Shown piece by piece: positions 45,831-55,564 of a DNA stretch of 64,000 nucleotides. This DNA comes from an uncultured Phocaeicola sp. Lineage in GTDB: Bacteria; Bacteroidota; Bacteroidia; Bacteroidales; Bacteroidaceae. Both the position numbers and the translations under genes were made by a program. Location of the stretch: the NCBI GenBank assembly GCA_958434805.1, contig CAUBDX010000009.1:14259-78258 (forward strand), in the 5' to 3' direction. The notes beneath the pieces are model-generated. The model worked only from the letters and a program-made list of their open reading frames with translations. It searched no databases and was not told the DNA's origin. Each line of letters starts with the position of its first letter. Positions within the stretch are counted from its first letter, which is position 1.

Positions 45831-45960
45831 TCTTAAATTCTTTTTTAAATGTTAACTACTAAAAAACAATTCTTCCCAGCGTTTCTAACCGTTCCCGGAC
45901 AAAGAACTATTAACACGCTAAGAATTAATTCTTTATAAACTTTTGATAATAATCGGCTTG

Positions 45961-45991
45961 CAAAGGTACGGCTTTTCTTTGAACTGACAAA
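45961..45991 (-). promoter_or_regulatory. Promoter of the rplM ribosomal cluster
   Basis: The reverse strand reads TTTG (45991-45988), a 19-bp spacer and TACCTTTG (45968-45961), a full match to the -33/-7 Bacteroides promoter. The leader of about 120 bases before rplM may be regulatory. Confidence 0.8.
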
Positions 45992-46076
45992 CAAATTAAG
46001 ATATTTTTTCCTCCTGCTTTTTGCATACAAAAGGCTGATACAACCACATCTAGGCTTTGAATAACGGAGTAAAAAC

Positions 46077-46105
46077 ATAGGGAAGAAATTTTGATTCTTC
46101 CCTAT
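46077..46105 (-). terminator. Terminator of the zeta-toxin-like pair
   Basis: Perfect 11-bp arms ATAGGGAAGAA (46077-46087) and TTCTTCCCTAT (46095-46105) with a 7-nt loop are followed on the reverse strand by GTTTTTACTCC, 24 bp past the stop. Confidence 0.85.
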
Positions 46106-46129
46106 ACATATACAGTTATTCATATATTT

Positions 46130-46375
46130 TCAACGATTCCAGCCACTCTCCATCTCAGAGCAAGTACAAACAGCCACAGATGCCGCATTGTTTCCACCGG
46201 ACTGACGAAGCTTTAAAAGTTCAGTTGCTGAGATCCGAACTACTTTTCCATCGGGACGACCATAACACAGTGTCCCTTCGCGCCGTGCAGTTTCCTCTAT
46301 CAACCGCTGTTCCGCTAGTTCTAAACCATAACGCAACTTCGCACTTAATTCCTTATATTCTTCTTCAGTTGACAT
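46130..46375 (-). CDS. Small protein paired with zeta-toxin-like kinase (possible antitoxin)
   Basis: This 81-residue soluble, mostly helical protein starts MSTEEEYKELSAKLRYGLEL at the ATG at 46375, overlapping the end of the kinase gene by 11 bp. The middle (TLCYGRPDGKVVRISATELL) looks like a small beta hairpin. The longer open frame to 46591 is only the shadow of the kinase gene. I do not recognise the family. Tight coupling suggests an antitoxin or accessory protein; zeta antitoxins usually precede the toxin, so the order is unusual. Confidence 0.65.
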   Translation of the reverse strand: MSTEEEYKELSAKLRYGLELAEQRLIEETARREGTLCYGRPDGKVVRISATELLKLRQSGGNNAASVAVCTCSEMESGWNR

Positions 46376-46940
46376 AACTTCTGATTTTAGTAAAAAGTTC
46401 TTGATTATAGATATGGACCTCATCTCCCAAACGGAAGGCGTCCGCCACAATAACACGCGGTGTGCAGCTATTGTCCGCAAGCATCCAATAATCCACGCAA
46501 GGCATATAAATACGGAAAAAGTTTTCCAACCCCGAACGATAACGACGACGGATAATGGGAGCAGGTACATCATGCCCTCCGTTGGCAACACGCTGTTTCA
46601 CTCGCTCTATAGCCAGTTCAGGCGAATTCAGCCAAAAATAAATAAGGCTGACACTATATCCTTGATTTTGTGCCTGCTGGATAAGATTGATATAAGAACG
46701 GGTGGACAATGTAGTTTCAACAGAAAAACTGACTCCGGCTGACAACAGTTCTCCGATGCGTTTCAGCATCAGTCGTCCCGCTTCGATTGCTACACTTGAG
46801 GGGTTAAAAGGAGAAAGTCCCTTGGCGATTTCATCGGCATTGACAAATTCACGGCACTCTAAAATTTCGGGTAATACCGTATACGAAGCAGTCGTTTTAC
46901 CAGCTCCATTACACCCCGCTATTATATAAAGTTTAGACAT
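46365..46940 (-). CDS. Zeta-toxin-like P-loop kinase
   Basis: This 191-residue protein has a Walker A motif GCNGAGKTT at residues 9-17. Downstream are FVNADEIAKGLSP, FSVETTLSTRSY and RVANGGHDVPAPIIRRRY, all matching the zeta toxin / UDP-GlcNAc kinase pattern. Zeta kinases phosphorylate UDP-N-acetylglucosamine and thereby block peptidoglycan synthesis. It has its own promoter and overlaps the small downstream gene. It could also be a non-toxic relative acting as an ordinary small-molecule kinase. Confidence 0.8.
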   Translation of the reverse strand: MSKLYIIAGCNGAGKTTASYTVLPEILECREFVNADEIAKGLSPFNPSSVAIEAGRLMLKRIGELLSAGVSFSVETTLSTRSYINLIQQAQNQGYSVSLIYFWLNSPELAIERVKQRVANGGHDVPAPIIRRRYRSGLENFFRIYMPCVDYWMLADNSCTPRVIVADAFRLGDEVHIYNQELFTKIRSYVN

Positions 46941-46971
46941 TAATCTCCTTTTCTATTTCTGTTATTGGCGA

Positions 46972-46979
46972 CAAAGTTA
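46972..46979 (-). promoter_or_regulatory. -7 box of the zeta-toxin-like operon
   Basis: The reverse strand reads TAACTTTG, 32 bp upstream of the kinase start. No operator dyad was recognised in the next 100 bp. Confidence 0.6.
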
Positions 46980-47300
46980 ACGATTATTTCCAATTTTTGT
47001 TCTCGAAAAGACATAAAAGTGATGAAGAATAGCACATTTTTTGAAATTCTGTGCAAATTAAAAAGAGATTACAGGAATTTTACCGTATATTTAAGCAACC
47101 TGCAAAGAGGTAACAGTTACTCACTACATCATTTTATTGGAAACAATTAATACATAGACACCTTTCATTTAAGTATCCAAACAAGTAATCATATAAACAA
47201 GACACATATCCCACCATATAGATAGGGACCACACTTTCAAAAAATGAAAGAGCAGCCCCTCCCCAATGACTATCCTTTGTTTATAAACAAAGATTCAAAC
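46980..47300. other. Intergenic region with two small palindromes, no gene
   Basis: The region is AT-rich without a credible coding frame. An 18-bp perfect palindrome CTTTGTTTATAAACAAAG is at 47275-47292, and a CTTTCA/TGAAAG hairpin is at 47234-47250. Both lie just past the DUF4488 stop and may be its terminator. Confidence 0.5.
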
Positions 47301-47795
47301 TTATCTGACCAAATCCTTTGGATAAACAGGAGGCATTTTCACCCGTTTCCAAGTTTCATAATACCAGGAATTGATTTCATTTCCATCCTTATCCGTTTTC
47401 ACAAAAAACTTCAGTACCATGACATCGCCCCCCTTCATCTCAAATTCCAAAATGTTATCCACACCTACCAATTGTGGAAGATGCAGATTTTTCTCCACAT
47501 GCTCTGTATAAGCATTAGGAGCAGTCTGCCGATAGGTACCGGAACCAATAATAATAGCTCCATGATTAGGAATCATGGTCATATTGGTAAACTTGCCGTC
47601 ATCAGACAAAATTTTAAAAGAATTACTTGGTTTCAACTCACCCGGCACCTGAGGAGTACCTGATACATAAAAGCACATCTGCCAAATCCCTTTCAAATTG
47701 ACAGGGGCTGCATCCGATTTTTCCTGTCCCACTACACGCGAAGTACCGATTAGCAAGAATGCTATCATCAGTAGGAATAATTTTTTCCGTTTCAT
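47301..47795 (-). CDS. Secreted DUF4488 family protein
   Basis: This 164-residue protein has a signal peptide (MKRKKLFLLMIAFLLIGTSR, cleavage near VVGQ). The mature part reads NLKGIWQMCFYVSG and later GSGTYRQTAPNAYTEHVEK, a lipocalin-like beta-barrel pattern seen in DUF4488. Function is unknown; a small ligand-binding role in the periplasm would fit the fold. It stands alone. Confidence 0.75.
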   Translation of the reverse strand: MKRKKLFLLMIAFLLIGTSRVVGQEKSDAAPVNLKGIWQMCFYVSGTPQVPGELKPSNSFKILSDDGKFTNMTMIPNHGAIIIGSGTYRQTAPNAYTEHVEKNLHLPQLVGVDNILEFEMKGGDVMVLKFFVKTDKDGNEINSWYYETWKRVKMPPVYPKDLVR

Positions 47796-47901
47796 AGCTG
47801 TATATATTTAGTTAACAAATTGCGTTATGTGGATACAACAAAATTAGAAAAATTTTTCAAACTTTCTGCTTTTCAAATAACTTTTTTACAGTTAAACACA
47901 A

Positions 47902-47938
47902 AAAAAATCCTGCTCTATGTTATAGGGCAGGATTTTTT
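47902..47938 (-). terminator. Terminator of asnS
   Basis: Perfect 12-bp arms AAAAAATCCTGC (47902-47913) and GCAGGATTTTTT (47927-47938), 20 bp past the stop, give a strong U tract. Confidence 0.9.
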
Positions 47939-47957
47939 GAATTATTATTTCCTACAA

Positions 47958-49361
47958 TTAGAATTCAGCATTGCGCGGAGTACGTGGGAAAGGTATCACA
48001 TCACGAATATTGGTCATACCGGTAACAAACAGCAACAACCGTTCAAAACCAAGTCCAAAACCAGAATGAGGACATGAACCAAACTTGCGGGTATCCAGAT
48101 ACCACCACATATCCTTCATCGGAATTCCCAGTTCCTGAATGCGGGTCATCAATTTGTCATAATCAGCCTCACGTTCAGAACCACCTATTATTTCGCCAAT
48201 CTTCGGGAATAATACATCCATTGCACGCACCGTCTTGCCATCCTCATTCTGCTTCATATAGAATGCCTTGATTTCTTTCGGATAGTCTGTCAGGATTACA
48301 GGACGTTTAAAGTGCTCTTCCACCAAATAACGTTCATGTTCAGAGGCTAAGTCTACTCCCCAATATACCGGGAATTCAAATTTATGACCTTTTACTACAG
48401 CTTCCTCCAGTATCTTGATACCTTCCGTATAAGGCAGACGGACAAATTCTTCCTTCAGCACGCCCTGCAAACGTTCTATCAATCCTTTATCGAACATATC
48501 GTTCAAGAACTTCACATCATCATAGCAGTTGTCAAGCGCCCACTGTACACAATATTTAATAAAGTCTTCGGCCAAATCCATATTATCAGTAATATCATTG
48601 AACGCAACCTCAGGTTCAATCATCCAAAACTCGGCCAAGTGACGCGGCGTATTGGAGTTCTCCGCACGGAATGTAGGTCCAAATGTATAAATAGCCCCCA
48701 AAGCAGTAGCAGCCAATTCACCTTCCAACTGTCCGGAAACCGTCAAACTGGCTTGTTTGCCAAAGAAATCATCATCATAAATAATCGATCCGTTTTCATC
48801 TTTCTTCAAATCATAAAGATTCTTGGTAGTAACCTGGAACATCTGTCCCGCACCTTCACAATCGGATGCTGTGATAATAGGTGTATGAAAATAGAAGAAA
48901 CCACGTTCATGGAAGAACTTATGGATAGCGATAGCCATGTTGTGGCGGATGCGGAATACAGCTCCAAATGTATTGGTACGGGGACGCAAATGAGCGATCT
49001 CACGAAGAAACTCCATCGTATGACCTTTCTTCTGTAACGGATAAGTATTATCACAAGTACCTAATACTTCGATTCCACGCGCTTGAACTTCGGCAGCCTG
49101 ACCAGAGCCAATGGATTCGGTCAACTCACCGTTCACACTGATACATGCACCGGTGGTGATCTGCTTCAACATTTCTTCGTCAAAGTTTGCCAAATCAACA
49201 ACAATCTGCACATTATTTATTGTAGAACCGTCATTCAGGGCGATAAAATTTACCTGTTTGCTACCGCGGCGGGTACGAACCCAACCTTTTACATTGACCA
49301 TCGCACCAAAATCACGGCGCTTCAGCAAGTCAACAATCTTTGTTCTACTAATTTTTTCCAT
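47958..49361 (-). CDS. asnS: Asparaginyl-tRNA synthetase
   Basis: This 467-residue class IIb synthetase charges tRNA-Asn. The N-terminal anticodon-binding OB fold starts [20 protein letters not shown]. The catalytic core shows motif 2 in [20 protein letters not shown] and motif 3 at the C-terminus in [16 protein letters not shown]. Presence of AsnRS implies direct Asn charging. The next gene on this strand is the pseudouridine synthase 22 bp upstream, so the two may be co-transcribed. Confidence 0.97.
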   Translation of the reverse strand: MEKISRTKIVDLLKRRDFGAMVNVKGWVRTRRGSKQVNFIALNDGSTINNVQIVVDLANFDEEMLKQITTGACISVNGELTESIGSGQAAEVQARGIEVLGTCDNTYPLQKKGHTMEFLREIAHLRPRTNTFGAVFRIRHNMAIAIHKFFHERGFFYFHTPIITASDCEGAGQMFQVTTKNLYDLKKDENGSIIYDDDFFGKQASLTVSGQLEGELAATALGAIYTFGPTFRAENSNTPRHLAEFWMIEPEVAFNDITDNMDLAEDFIKYCVQWALDNCYDDVKFLNDMFDKGLIERLQGVLKEEFVRLPYTEGIKILEEAVVKGHKFEFPVYWGVDLASEHERYLVEEHFKRPVILTDYPKEIKAFYMKQNEDGKTVRAMDVLFPKIGEIIGGSEREADYDKLMTRIQELGIPMKDMWWYLDTRKFGSCPHSGFGLGFERLLLFVTGMTNIRDVIPFPRTPRNAEF

Positions 49362-49383
49362 TGTTTTGTCTCTTTATTGTTTA

Positions 49384-50946
49384 TTATTCAAATGAGCCCA
49401 TGCGGAGCATGTTCACTTCTTGTTCCGTCAGGTAACGCCAGTCACCGCGACGCAAACCTTTTTTAGTCAGGCCAGCAAAATAAACGCGGTCCAGCTTGAT
49501 TACCTTATATCCCAAGGATTCAAAAATACGACGCACAATACGGTTCTTTCCGGAATGGATTTCAATACCGACTTGTGACTTGTCTGTTTCCGATGCATAG
49601 CTGATGGCATCTGCATGGATCTCTCCATCATCCAATGTCACACCTGCTGCAATCTGGTCAAGATCTGCCTTGGTTACATTCTTATCACAATATACATGAT
49701 AAATCTTCTTCTTCAAATACTTAGGATGAGTCAGCTTGGAAGCCAAATCACCATCGTTAGTTAACAGTAATACACCGGTAGTATTACGATCCAAACGCCC
49801 AACTGGATAAATGCGCTCCTTACAAGCACCTTTCACAAAATCCATTACAGTCTTACGTTCCTGAGGATCATCAGAAGTAGTCACACAATCCTTCGGTTTA
49901 TTCAACAAAATATAAGTTTTGCGTTCAATACTTACCGGTTCGTCATGGAACTTCACTTCGTCAGTACGCTTGATCTTAGTACCTAATTCGGTTACCACTT
50001 CACCATTTACACTGACTACACCTGCTGTAATAAACTCATCAGCCTCACGACGGGAACATATACCTGCATTAGCCAAGAACTTGTTCAGACGAATCGGCTC
50101 ATTTGGATCGGTCAATATATCTTTATATTCAATCTGTTTCTTCAGACTATACTTTGCATTCGGGTTATAATCAGCCGTACGGGGGCGATAGGGACGATTG
50201 TATCCACCACCTTGATAACCACCGGTACGAGGACGATAAGGACGATCGCCGCCTTGATTATAACCGCCGGTACGAGGACGCGGAGTGTAAGAACGCTGTT
50301 CACCACCTTCACCGCTGTTAAAACGGGGACGCGGAGTATATGGACGCTGCTCACCACCTTCGCGATTATATCCTCCGGTGCGGGGACGCGGAGTATAAGG
50401 ACGCTGCTCACTACCTTCGCGATTATAGTTTGTACGGGGACGGTATTGACGTTCACCACCTTCCTCACCATTATTGAAACGAGGGCGCGGAGTATATGGA
50501 CGCTGCTCACTACCTTCGCGATTATAGTTTGTACGGGGACGGTATTGACGTTCACCACCTTCCTCACCATTATTGAAACGAGGGCGCGGAGTATATGGAC
50601 GCTGCTCACCACCTTCACGATTATAATTTGTACGAGGACGGTATGAACGTTGTTCTCCTCCATCCTCACTGTTAGGATTAAAGCGGGGACGTTGCGGACG
50701 GTCACCATTATTATAGCGATTATAGGAAGGACGGTCACCGTTGTTATAAGAAGAACAGTAAGGACGGTCGCCACCTTCGCGATTATAGCTGTTCGTACGA
50801 GGACGGTAAGGACGCTGTTCGCCGTCGTTGTTGTATCTGTTGTAATTACTGTCTCTGTTATAAGACTTATAACCACCATCACGGCTTACATTCTGGTTTT
50901 CTTCGTTTGCAGCACCTTCTTGTCTGCTTTCATTTTCTGTACTCAT
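49384..50946 (-). CDS. RsuA/RluB-family pseudouridine synthase with long repetitive N-terminal tail
   Basis: This 520-residue enzyme isomerises uridine in rRNA. The folded part has an S4 domain (PIRLNKFLANAGICSRREAD, about 285-330) and a catalytic domain with GRLDRNTTGV (Asp386). Residues 1-275 are a disordered, Arg/Tyr/Pro/Gly-rich tail built of imperfect repeats such as NYNREGSEQRPYTPRPRFN, resembling eukaryotic RG/RGG tails. Two units at 50402-50599 are identical at DNA level over 99 bp each. The tail probably binds RNA or promotes condensation; that is inference. Confidence 0.93.
   Translation of the reverse strand: MSTENESRQEGAANEENQNVSRDGGYKSYNRDSNYNRYNNDGEQRPYRPRTNSYNREGGDRPYCSSYNNGDRPSYNRYNNGDRPQRPRFNPNSEDGGEQRSYRPRTNYNREGGEQRPYTPRPRFNNGEEGGERQYRPRTNYNREGSEQRPYTPRPRFNNGEEGGERQYRPRTNYNREGSEQRPYTPRPRTGGYNREGGEQRPYTPRPRFNSGEGGEQRSYTPRPRTGGYNQGGDRPYRPRTGGYQGGGYNRPYRPRTADYNPNAKYSLKKQIEYKDILTDPNEPIRLNKFLANAGICSRREADEFITAGVVSVNGEVVTELGTKIKRTDEVKFHDEPVSIERKTYILLNKPKDCVTTSDDPQERKTVMDFVKGACKERIYPVGRLDRNTTGVLLLTNDGDLASKLTHPKYLKKKIYHVYCDKNVTKADLDQIAAGVTLDDGEIHADAISYASETDKSQVGIEIHSGKNRIVRRIFESLGYKVIKLDRVYFAGLTKKGLRRGDWRYLTEQEVNMLRMGSFE
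50399..50610. repeat. Identical 99-bp tandem repeats inside the pseudouridine synthase gene
   Basis: CGCTGCTCAC recurs at 50402 and 50501, with the intervening 99 bases copied exactly, encoding 33 residues per unit. Diverged partial copies flank it from about 50290 to 50650. Since 99 is a multiple of three, slippage would change tail length without a frameshift. Confidence 0.9.
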
Positions 50947-51021
50947 GGTTTTCCTTTTGTTTATTAATTAATGTATAACGCCCTCTCGGGCTTTTTTGAT
51001 TAAAATCCAACTAACTATTTT

Positions 51022-52368
51022 TTAAATACCTGTATAATTATGCGGTGTAATCACTCGCAGTTCCTTTTTAATATCTTCGCTTACATTTAGTGTTTCTATG
51101 AATTCTTTAATAGCCCCTTCTGTGATAGCTTGGTTTGTACGGGTCAAAGCTTTCAATGCCTCATACGGATGAGGATAGGCTTCGCGGCGCAAAATAGTCT
51201 GGATAGCTTCCGCCACCACACTCCAACAATTATCCAAGTCGGCATAGATTGCTTTCTCATTCAGCAACAGTTTACGCAGACCTTTCAACGAACTTTGGAT
51301 AGCAATCACAATGTGACCGAAAGGTACACCGACGTTACGCAACACAGTAGAGTCTGTCAAGTCACGTTGCAAGCGGGAAACAGGCAACTTAGAAGAAAGG
51401 TGCTCCAAAATAGCGTTTGCCATACCTAGATTACCTTCAGCATTTTCGAAGTCGATGGGGTTTACTTTGTGCGGCATAGCGCTGGAACCGACTTCGCCCG
51501 CTTTAATCTTCTGTTTGAAGTACTCCATAGAGATGTACTGCCAGAAGTCGCGGTTCATGTCAATCATAATGGTATTGATGCGCTTCATGGCATCAAAGAT
51601 GGCTCCCAGATTATCATAATTAGAAATCTGAGTAGTATATTCCTCACGTTCCAACCCCAGCTTCTCTGCCACGAACTGATTTCCGAATGCTTTCCAGTCA
51701 TATTCGGGATAAGCTACATGATGTGCATTGTAATTACCCGTCGCACCACCGAATTTAGCCGTGACAGGACAAGCTTTCAATACAGCCAGCTGACGATTCA
51801 GACGATAAACGAAAACCATGATTTCTTTACCCAGGCGAGTAGGAGAAGCAGGCTGCCCATGTGTTTTTGCCAACATAGGGATATTTGCCCATTCTTCAGC
51901 GTATGTAGTCAACTGAGCAATCAGCTCTTCAATTTGCGGATAGTACACTTGTTCCAATGCCTCCTTTATAGACAACGGTACAGAAGTATTGTTTATGTCC
52001 TGTGATGTCAATCCGAAATGAATGAATTCCTTGTATTCCTCCATTCCGCCCAACTTATCGAATTCTTCTTTGATGAAATATTCTACAGCCTTTACATCGT
52101 GGTTTGTTACACTTTCTATCTCTTTAATACGCTGTGCATCAGCTTCTGAAAAATTCTTATAAATAGCGCGCAATGCATCAAAACGTGCATGATCAAAGCT
52201 TTTCAGCTGTGGCAACGGTAGTTCACACAGAGTGATAAAGTATTCAATTTCTACCTGCACACGGTACTTGATGAGTGCAAATTCAGAAAAATAAGAGGCC
52301 AAAGCTCCCGCTTTTCCTCTGTATCGACCGTCAATAGGTGATATTGCCGTGAGTAAATCGAGCTCCAT
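51022..52368 (-). CDS. purB: Adenylosuccinate lyase
   Basis: This 448-residue enzyme acts twice in purine synthesis, splitting SAICAR and adenylosuccinate. The lyase signature is GSSAMPHKVNPIDFENAEGN around residue 297, with the catalytic Ser in SSAMPHK. The start AISPIDGRYRGK and HFGLTSQDINNTS near residue 120 are typical. It lies 75 bp upstream of the pseudouridine synthase gene on the same strand. Confidence 0.97.
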   Translation of the reverse strand: MELDLLTAISPIDGRYRGKAGALASYFSEFALIKYRVQVEIEYFITLCELPLPQLKSFDHARFDALRAIYKNFSEADAQRIKEIESVTNHDVKAVEYFIKEEFDKLGGMEEYKEFIHFGLTSQDINNTSVPLSIKEALEQVYYPQIEELIAQLTTYAEEWANIPMLAKTHGQPASPTRLGKEIMVFVYRLNRQLAVLKACPVTAKFGGATGNYNAHHVAYPEYDWKAFGNQFVAEKLGLEREEYTTQISNYDNLGAIFDAMKRINTIMIDMNRDFWQYISMEYFKQKIKAGEVGSSAMPHKVNPIDFENAEGNLGMANAILEHLSSKLPVSRLQRDLTDSTVLRNVGVPFGHIVIAIQSSLKGLRKLLLNEKAIYADLDNCWSVVAEAIQTILRREAYPHPYEALKALTRTNQAITEGAIKEFIETLNVSEDIKKELRVITPHNYTGI

Positions 52369-52461
52369 ATTATATTCTTTGATAATTATCAGACTGCAAA
52401 ATTAATTCTTTTTCTTGAGTTTAACGGCCTGAAGATGCATAAAGTTTGCGAAAATGAAGAT

Positions 52462-53811
52462 TTATTTCACAAATCCCTTTTTAGTCCATTTCAGACTGTT
52501 CCAACGCTGTACAAAGATAATACCACGAAGATTTTCATCCAGCACAAACGCACACCACATACCTACCAATCCCCATCCCCAATGAATGCCGAACAAGAAA
52601 CCACAACCTACGGCAACACTCCACTGAACAACAAATCCTACATAAAACGGATAATTTACATCACCCGTTGCACGTAAAGCATTCGTCGCATAAATATTAA
52701 TAGCCCGTCCCACTTCCAAAATCACATCAATAAACAGGATAATAGTACCCAGACGGATAATTTCCGGATTATCTGTCAACCAGCTAAACAAGGTATGCCC
52801 CATCAAAGCCCAGATACAGGATAAAACCAAAGAAACCAAAATAGAAATACGCATCACATATTTGCCTAACAGATAGGCTGCATGAATTTTCCTTTCACCT
52901 ACCAGATGTCCGATACAGATGGCTCCGCCTTGTGCCATGGCAATAGCAAACAAATAAACGAACATCACTATATTCACCACATAGGTACGGGTAGCCAGCG
53001 CTTCATTCCCCAACATATTAATAAAATAGGTCAATACTACCTGAGAGAAACTGTAGGACATATTTTCTCCGGCCGAGGGGACTCCGATTTTCAACAGGTT
53101 TTTCAGCTCGACAAACGGGAAGGGGCAAAAATAGGATAACGGAAATCTGGGAATATGCTTGCGGAAAAGAATTACAAAAAGTATCACCATAGATACCCCT
53201 CGGGCAAATGCTGTAGAGATAGCCGCACCTTCCACTCCCAAAGCCGGCATGCCGAACTTACCGAAAATCAGCGAATAGTTACCGATGATATTCAGAATAT
53301 TCACAACTACCGTTACCATCATGGGATAAACCGCTTTGTTAGCACTACGCAAAGAGGCAGAAATAGTCAGAGATATGGCTTGAAAAAAAGCGAATGCCCC
53401 TACTATCTTCATGTAACTCACTCCATATTCCATCAGTTCGGGACGAAGTCCCATCATAGATAGCAGAGAAGTGGCTCCATAGTGCAAAATGGCACTGACA
53501 AACAGACCGAACGCCAAATTGAGTATCAATGATACTCCCACCACCTGCACCATATTCTTGTGCATTCTTGCTCCCAAATATTGCGAACAGAGTACGGAAG
53601 TTCCTATATTGATCACCTCGAATATCAGGAAAGCAAACATGATGAGCTGGTTGACCACCCCGACGGCAGCCACACTATTGTCTGAATACTGACTCAGCAT
53701 CACGGTATCTACCGCGCCCAGCATCATAATCAGCAATGTTTCAATGAAAATAGGAACCGCCAGTCTGGCAAGGTTCTTTCGTACACTTCTCGGTTCTTGA
53801 ATTACGTCCAC
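52462..53811 (-). CDS. MATE family multidrug/cation antiporter
   Basis: This 449-residue protein has twelve membrane helices in two similar halves, each starting with the MATE-type stretch; the first is LAVPIFIETLLIMMLGAVDT and the second begins near LLKIGVPSAGENMSYSF. It would export drugs or metabolites using sodium or proton gradients. It is transcribed alone, with a -7 box (TACCTTTG on the reverse strand at 53843-53836) upstream of its start. Confidence 0.93.
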   Translation of the reverse strand: MDVIQEPRSVRKNLARLAVPIFIETLLIMMLGAVDTVMLSQYSDNSVAAVGVVNQLIMFAFLIFEVINIGTSVLCSQYLGARMHKNMVQVVGVSLILNLAFGLFVSAILHYGATSLLSMMGLRPELMEYGVSYMKIVGAFAFFQAISLTISASLRSANKAVYPMMVTVVVNILNIIGNYSLIFGKFGMPALGVEGAAISTAFARGVSMVILFVILFRKHIPRFPLSYFCPFPFVELKNLLKIGVPSAGENMSYSFSQVVLTYFINMLGNEALATRTYVVNIVMFVYLFAIAMAQGGAICIGHLVGERKIHAAYLLGKYVMRISILVSLVLSCIWALMGHTLFSWLTDNPEIIRLGTIILFIDVILEVGRAINIYATNALRATGDVNYPFYVGFVVQWSVAVGCGFLFGIHWGWGLVGMWCAFVLDENLRGIIFVQRWNSLKWTKKGFVK

Positions 53812-53973
53812 TTGTTACCCTTGATTTTCGGGGTGCAAAGGTACGGACTTTTCACGATGTAACGGTTTGATTTATATCAAGAAATACGAACTTAAGATTT
53901 TTACAAGGAGATAAACAGGAATCTGATCTTTTCTTTTTATCTTTAGAACCGAATCTTAAATCAACATATTAAC

Positions 53974-55467
53974 ATGAAAAAAGGACTCCTCTTGTTATCT
54001 GCAATTCTTGCATTGGGCTCCCTGTCTTCATCCGCCCAAAGAAGAACGGCTACCATGACTGATGAAGAAATGTACCTTGATGCCATGCATCGTAACATCA
54101 CTACCGAAAAGATTTTCGGTTATGTAAAGCAACTTTCAGACCCGGCCTTGGAGGGACGACTCGCAGGTTCGCCCGGAATGGCTAAAGCTGTAGATATCGT
54201 AAAAGGATATTTTAAAGAGTGGAAACTAATACCTCGTGGTGAGAATGGTTCCTACATACAGCTATTCCCCCACCCTTGTGTAGAGATACAACCGGGAAGC
54301 ACTATGGATATCCTATTTCCTGTCACCCAAGACAAGAAAAAAACTGTATGGATCTCCAAGACATACCCTTGGGCAGATGGTTGGTTTGCCGGAGGAATGA
54401 CCAGTAACGGAGAAGTGACAGCCGATGTGGTATATGCCGGATTTGGCGTTACAGCACCCGAATTAGGATATGATGATTACAAAGACATAGATGTAAAAGG
54501 CAAGATTGTGCTGGTAGAGGGAGAAACACCCAATATAAGCCGTAACCCCGATTCACTGGCCATGTGGTACAAACATACTTTGCACCAAACCAAGCTGAAC
54601 AACGCTGCAGCCCATGGTGCGGCAGGCTTGTTATACAAATGGGTTCCCGGTCCGAATGCCCCCTATAATCCGGGATTTGTCTATTGTCATGTTACAGACA
54701 CTGTGGTCAATGATATTTTCAGGGGAACAGGCAAGACCTATAAAGAAACCATCCGGCAGATTTATAAGACTCAGAAGCCTGCCTCTTTCCATACCGGAAA
54801 GAGAGCCCACATCAAAATGAATGCTACCTATAATCCCAATGCTACTGGAAAAAATATTTTGGGCATGATCAAAGGCAGTGATCCTATACTATGCAATGAA
54901 TATGTAATCATTTCCGCCCATCTGGACCACTTAGGAATGATTCCTTTCCTAATTGAAGGAGCGAATGACAACAATTCTTCCTCCGCTGCCATGCTGGGAG
55001 TAGCCGAAGCACTGGCAAAATCAAAGATAAAACCGAAACGCAGCATCATCTTTATGAGTGTGGACGGCGAGGAAGCCGGACTCACCGGAAGTACCTACTA
55101 CACCAACCATCCCCTTGTGCCCCAAAACAAAGTGGTAGCAATCCTGAATCTGGAACAAGTGGGTGTAGGTGAGATGCTAGGAGCGAATTATCACTATAAA
55201 TACCCCGAACTGGCTGAGCTATCAGAGAAAGCCAATGATAGGTATGTACATCGACGTCTGTTCACTAGTGAGACTCATTTCCTGACCCGCCCTCGCACAG
55301 ACGGTGCAGTCTTTATGAAAGCCGGTTATCCATGTATAGACTTATGGGCCTTGGGAGGCGGTTATTACCATCATCCCAAAGATAACACCCAATCTATCAA
55401 TCCCGATATCCTCCGAGCTGCAACCGAATGGTTATACTGGACTACAATTTTTATAGCAGACAAGTAA
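53974..55467 (+). CDS. Secreted M28 family metallopeptidase with PA domain
   Basis: This 497-residue exported aminopeptidase-like protein has a signal peptide (MKKGLLLLSAILALGSLSSS, cleavage near SAQ). A protease-associated (PA) insert lies at about 145-250, and the co-catalytic zinc site is visible in VIISAHLDHLG, GANDNNSSSAAML, SVDGEEAGLTGS (Glu-Glu) and AILNLEQVG, with the final His in GGGYYHHPKD. It would trim peptides in the periplasm or outside. It stands alone and is followed by a strong terminator. Confidence 0.93.
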   Translation: MKKGLLLLSAILALGSLSSSAQRRTATMTDEEMYLDAMHRNITTEKIFGYVKQLSDPALEGRLAGSPGMAKAVDIVKGYFKEWKLIPRGENGSYIQLFPHPCVEIQPGSTMDILFPVTQDKKKTVWISKTYPWADGWFAGGMTSNGEVTADVVYAGFGVTAPELGYDDYKDIDVKGKIVLVEGETPNISRNPDSLAMWYKHTLHQTKLNNAAAHGAAGLLYKWVPGPNAPYNPGFVYCHVTDTVVNDIFRGTGKTYKETIRQIYKTQKPASFHTGKRAHIKMNATYNPNATGKNILGMIKGSDPILCNEYVIISAHLDHLGMIPFLIEGANDNNSSSAAMLGVAEALAKSKIKPKRSIIFMSVDGEEAGLTGSTYYTNHPLVPQNKVVAILNLEQVGVGEMLGANYHYKYPELAELSEKANDRYVHRRLFTSETHFLTRPRTDGAVFMKAGYPCIDLWALGGGYYHHPKDNTQSINPDILRAATEWLYWTTIFIADK

Positions 55468-55476
55468 CCGGATATA

Positions 55477-55513
55477 AGAAATCCCGGCGAGTCATCGCTC
55501 TGCCGGGATTTCT
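55477..55513 (+). terminator. Terminator of the M28 peptidase gene
   Basis: Perfect 12-bp arms AGAAATCCCGGC (55477-55488) and GCCGGGATTTCT (55502-55513), 9 bp past the stop, are followed by TTATCT. Confidence 0.85.
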
Positions 55514-55564
55514 TTATCTAACCGATGTTGTGTATGTGTTGTCGTAGATGTGCTTGGTGTTGTG

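Noticed and set aside
45845..46123. 92-codon reverse-strand frame between rplM and the zeta pair
   Set aside because: It covers the rplM promoter and a terminator and has no family resemblance.
46376..46591. Upstream extension of the small zeta partner gene
   Set aside because: This part is the out-of-frame shadow of the kinase gene. The ATG at 46375 gives a compact 81-residue protein.
50290..50650. CRISPR-like regular repeats
   Set aside because: The repeats are in frame, contiguous and coding, without unique spacers or cas genes nearby.
50142..50882. 246-codon open frame within the repeat part of the pseudouridine synthase gene
   Set aside because: It is a shifted frame of the 99-bp repeats, giving a monotonous Val/Ile/Thr sequence. 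Periodic DNA keeps several frames open.
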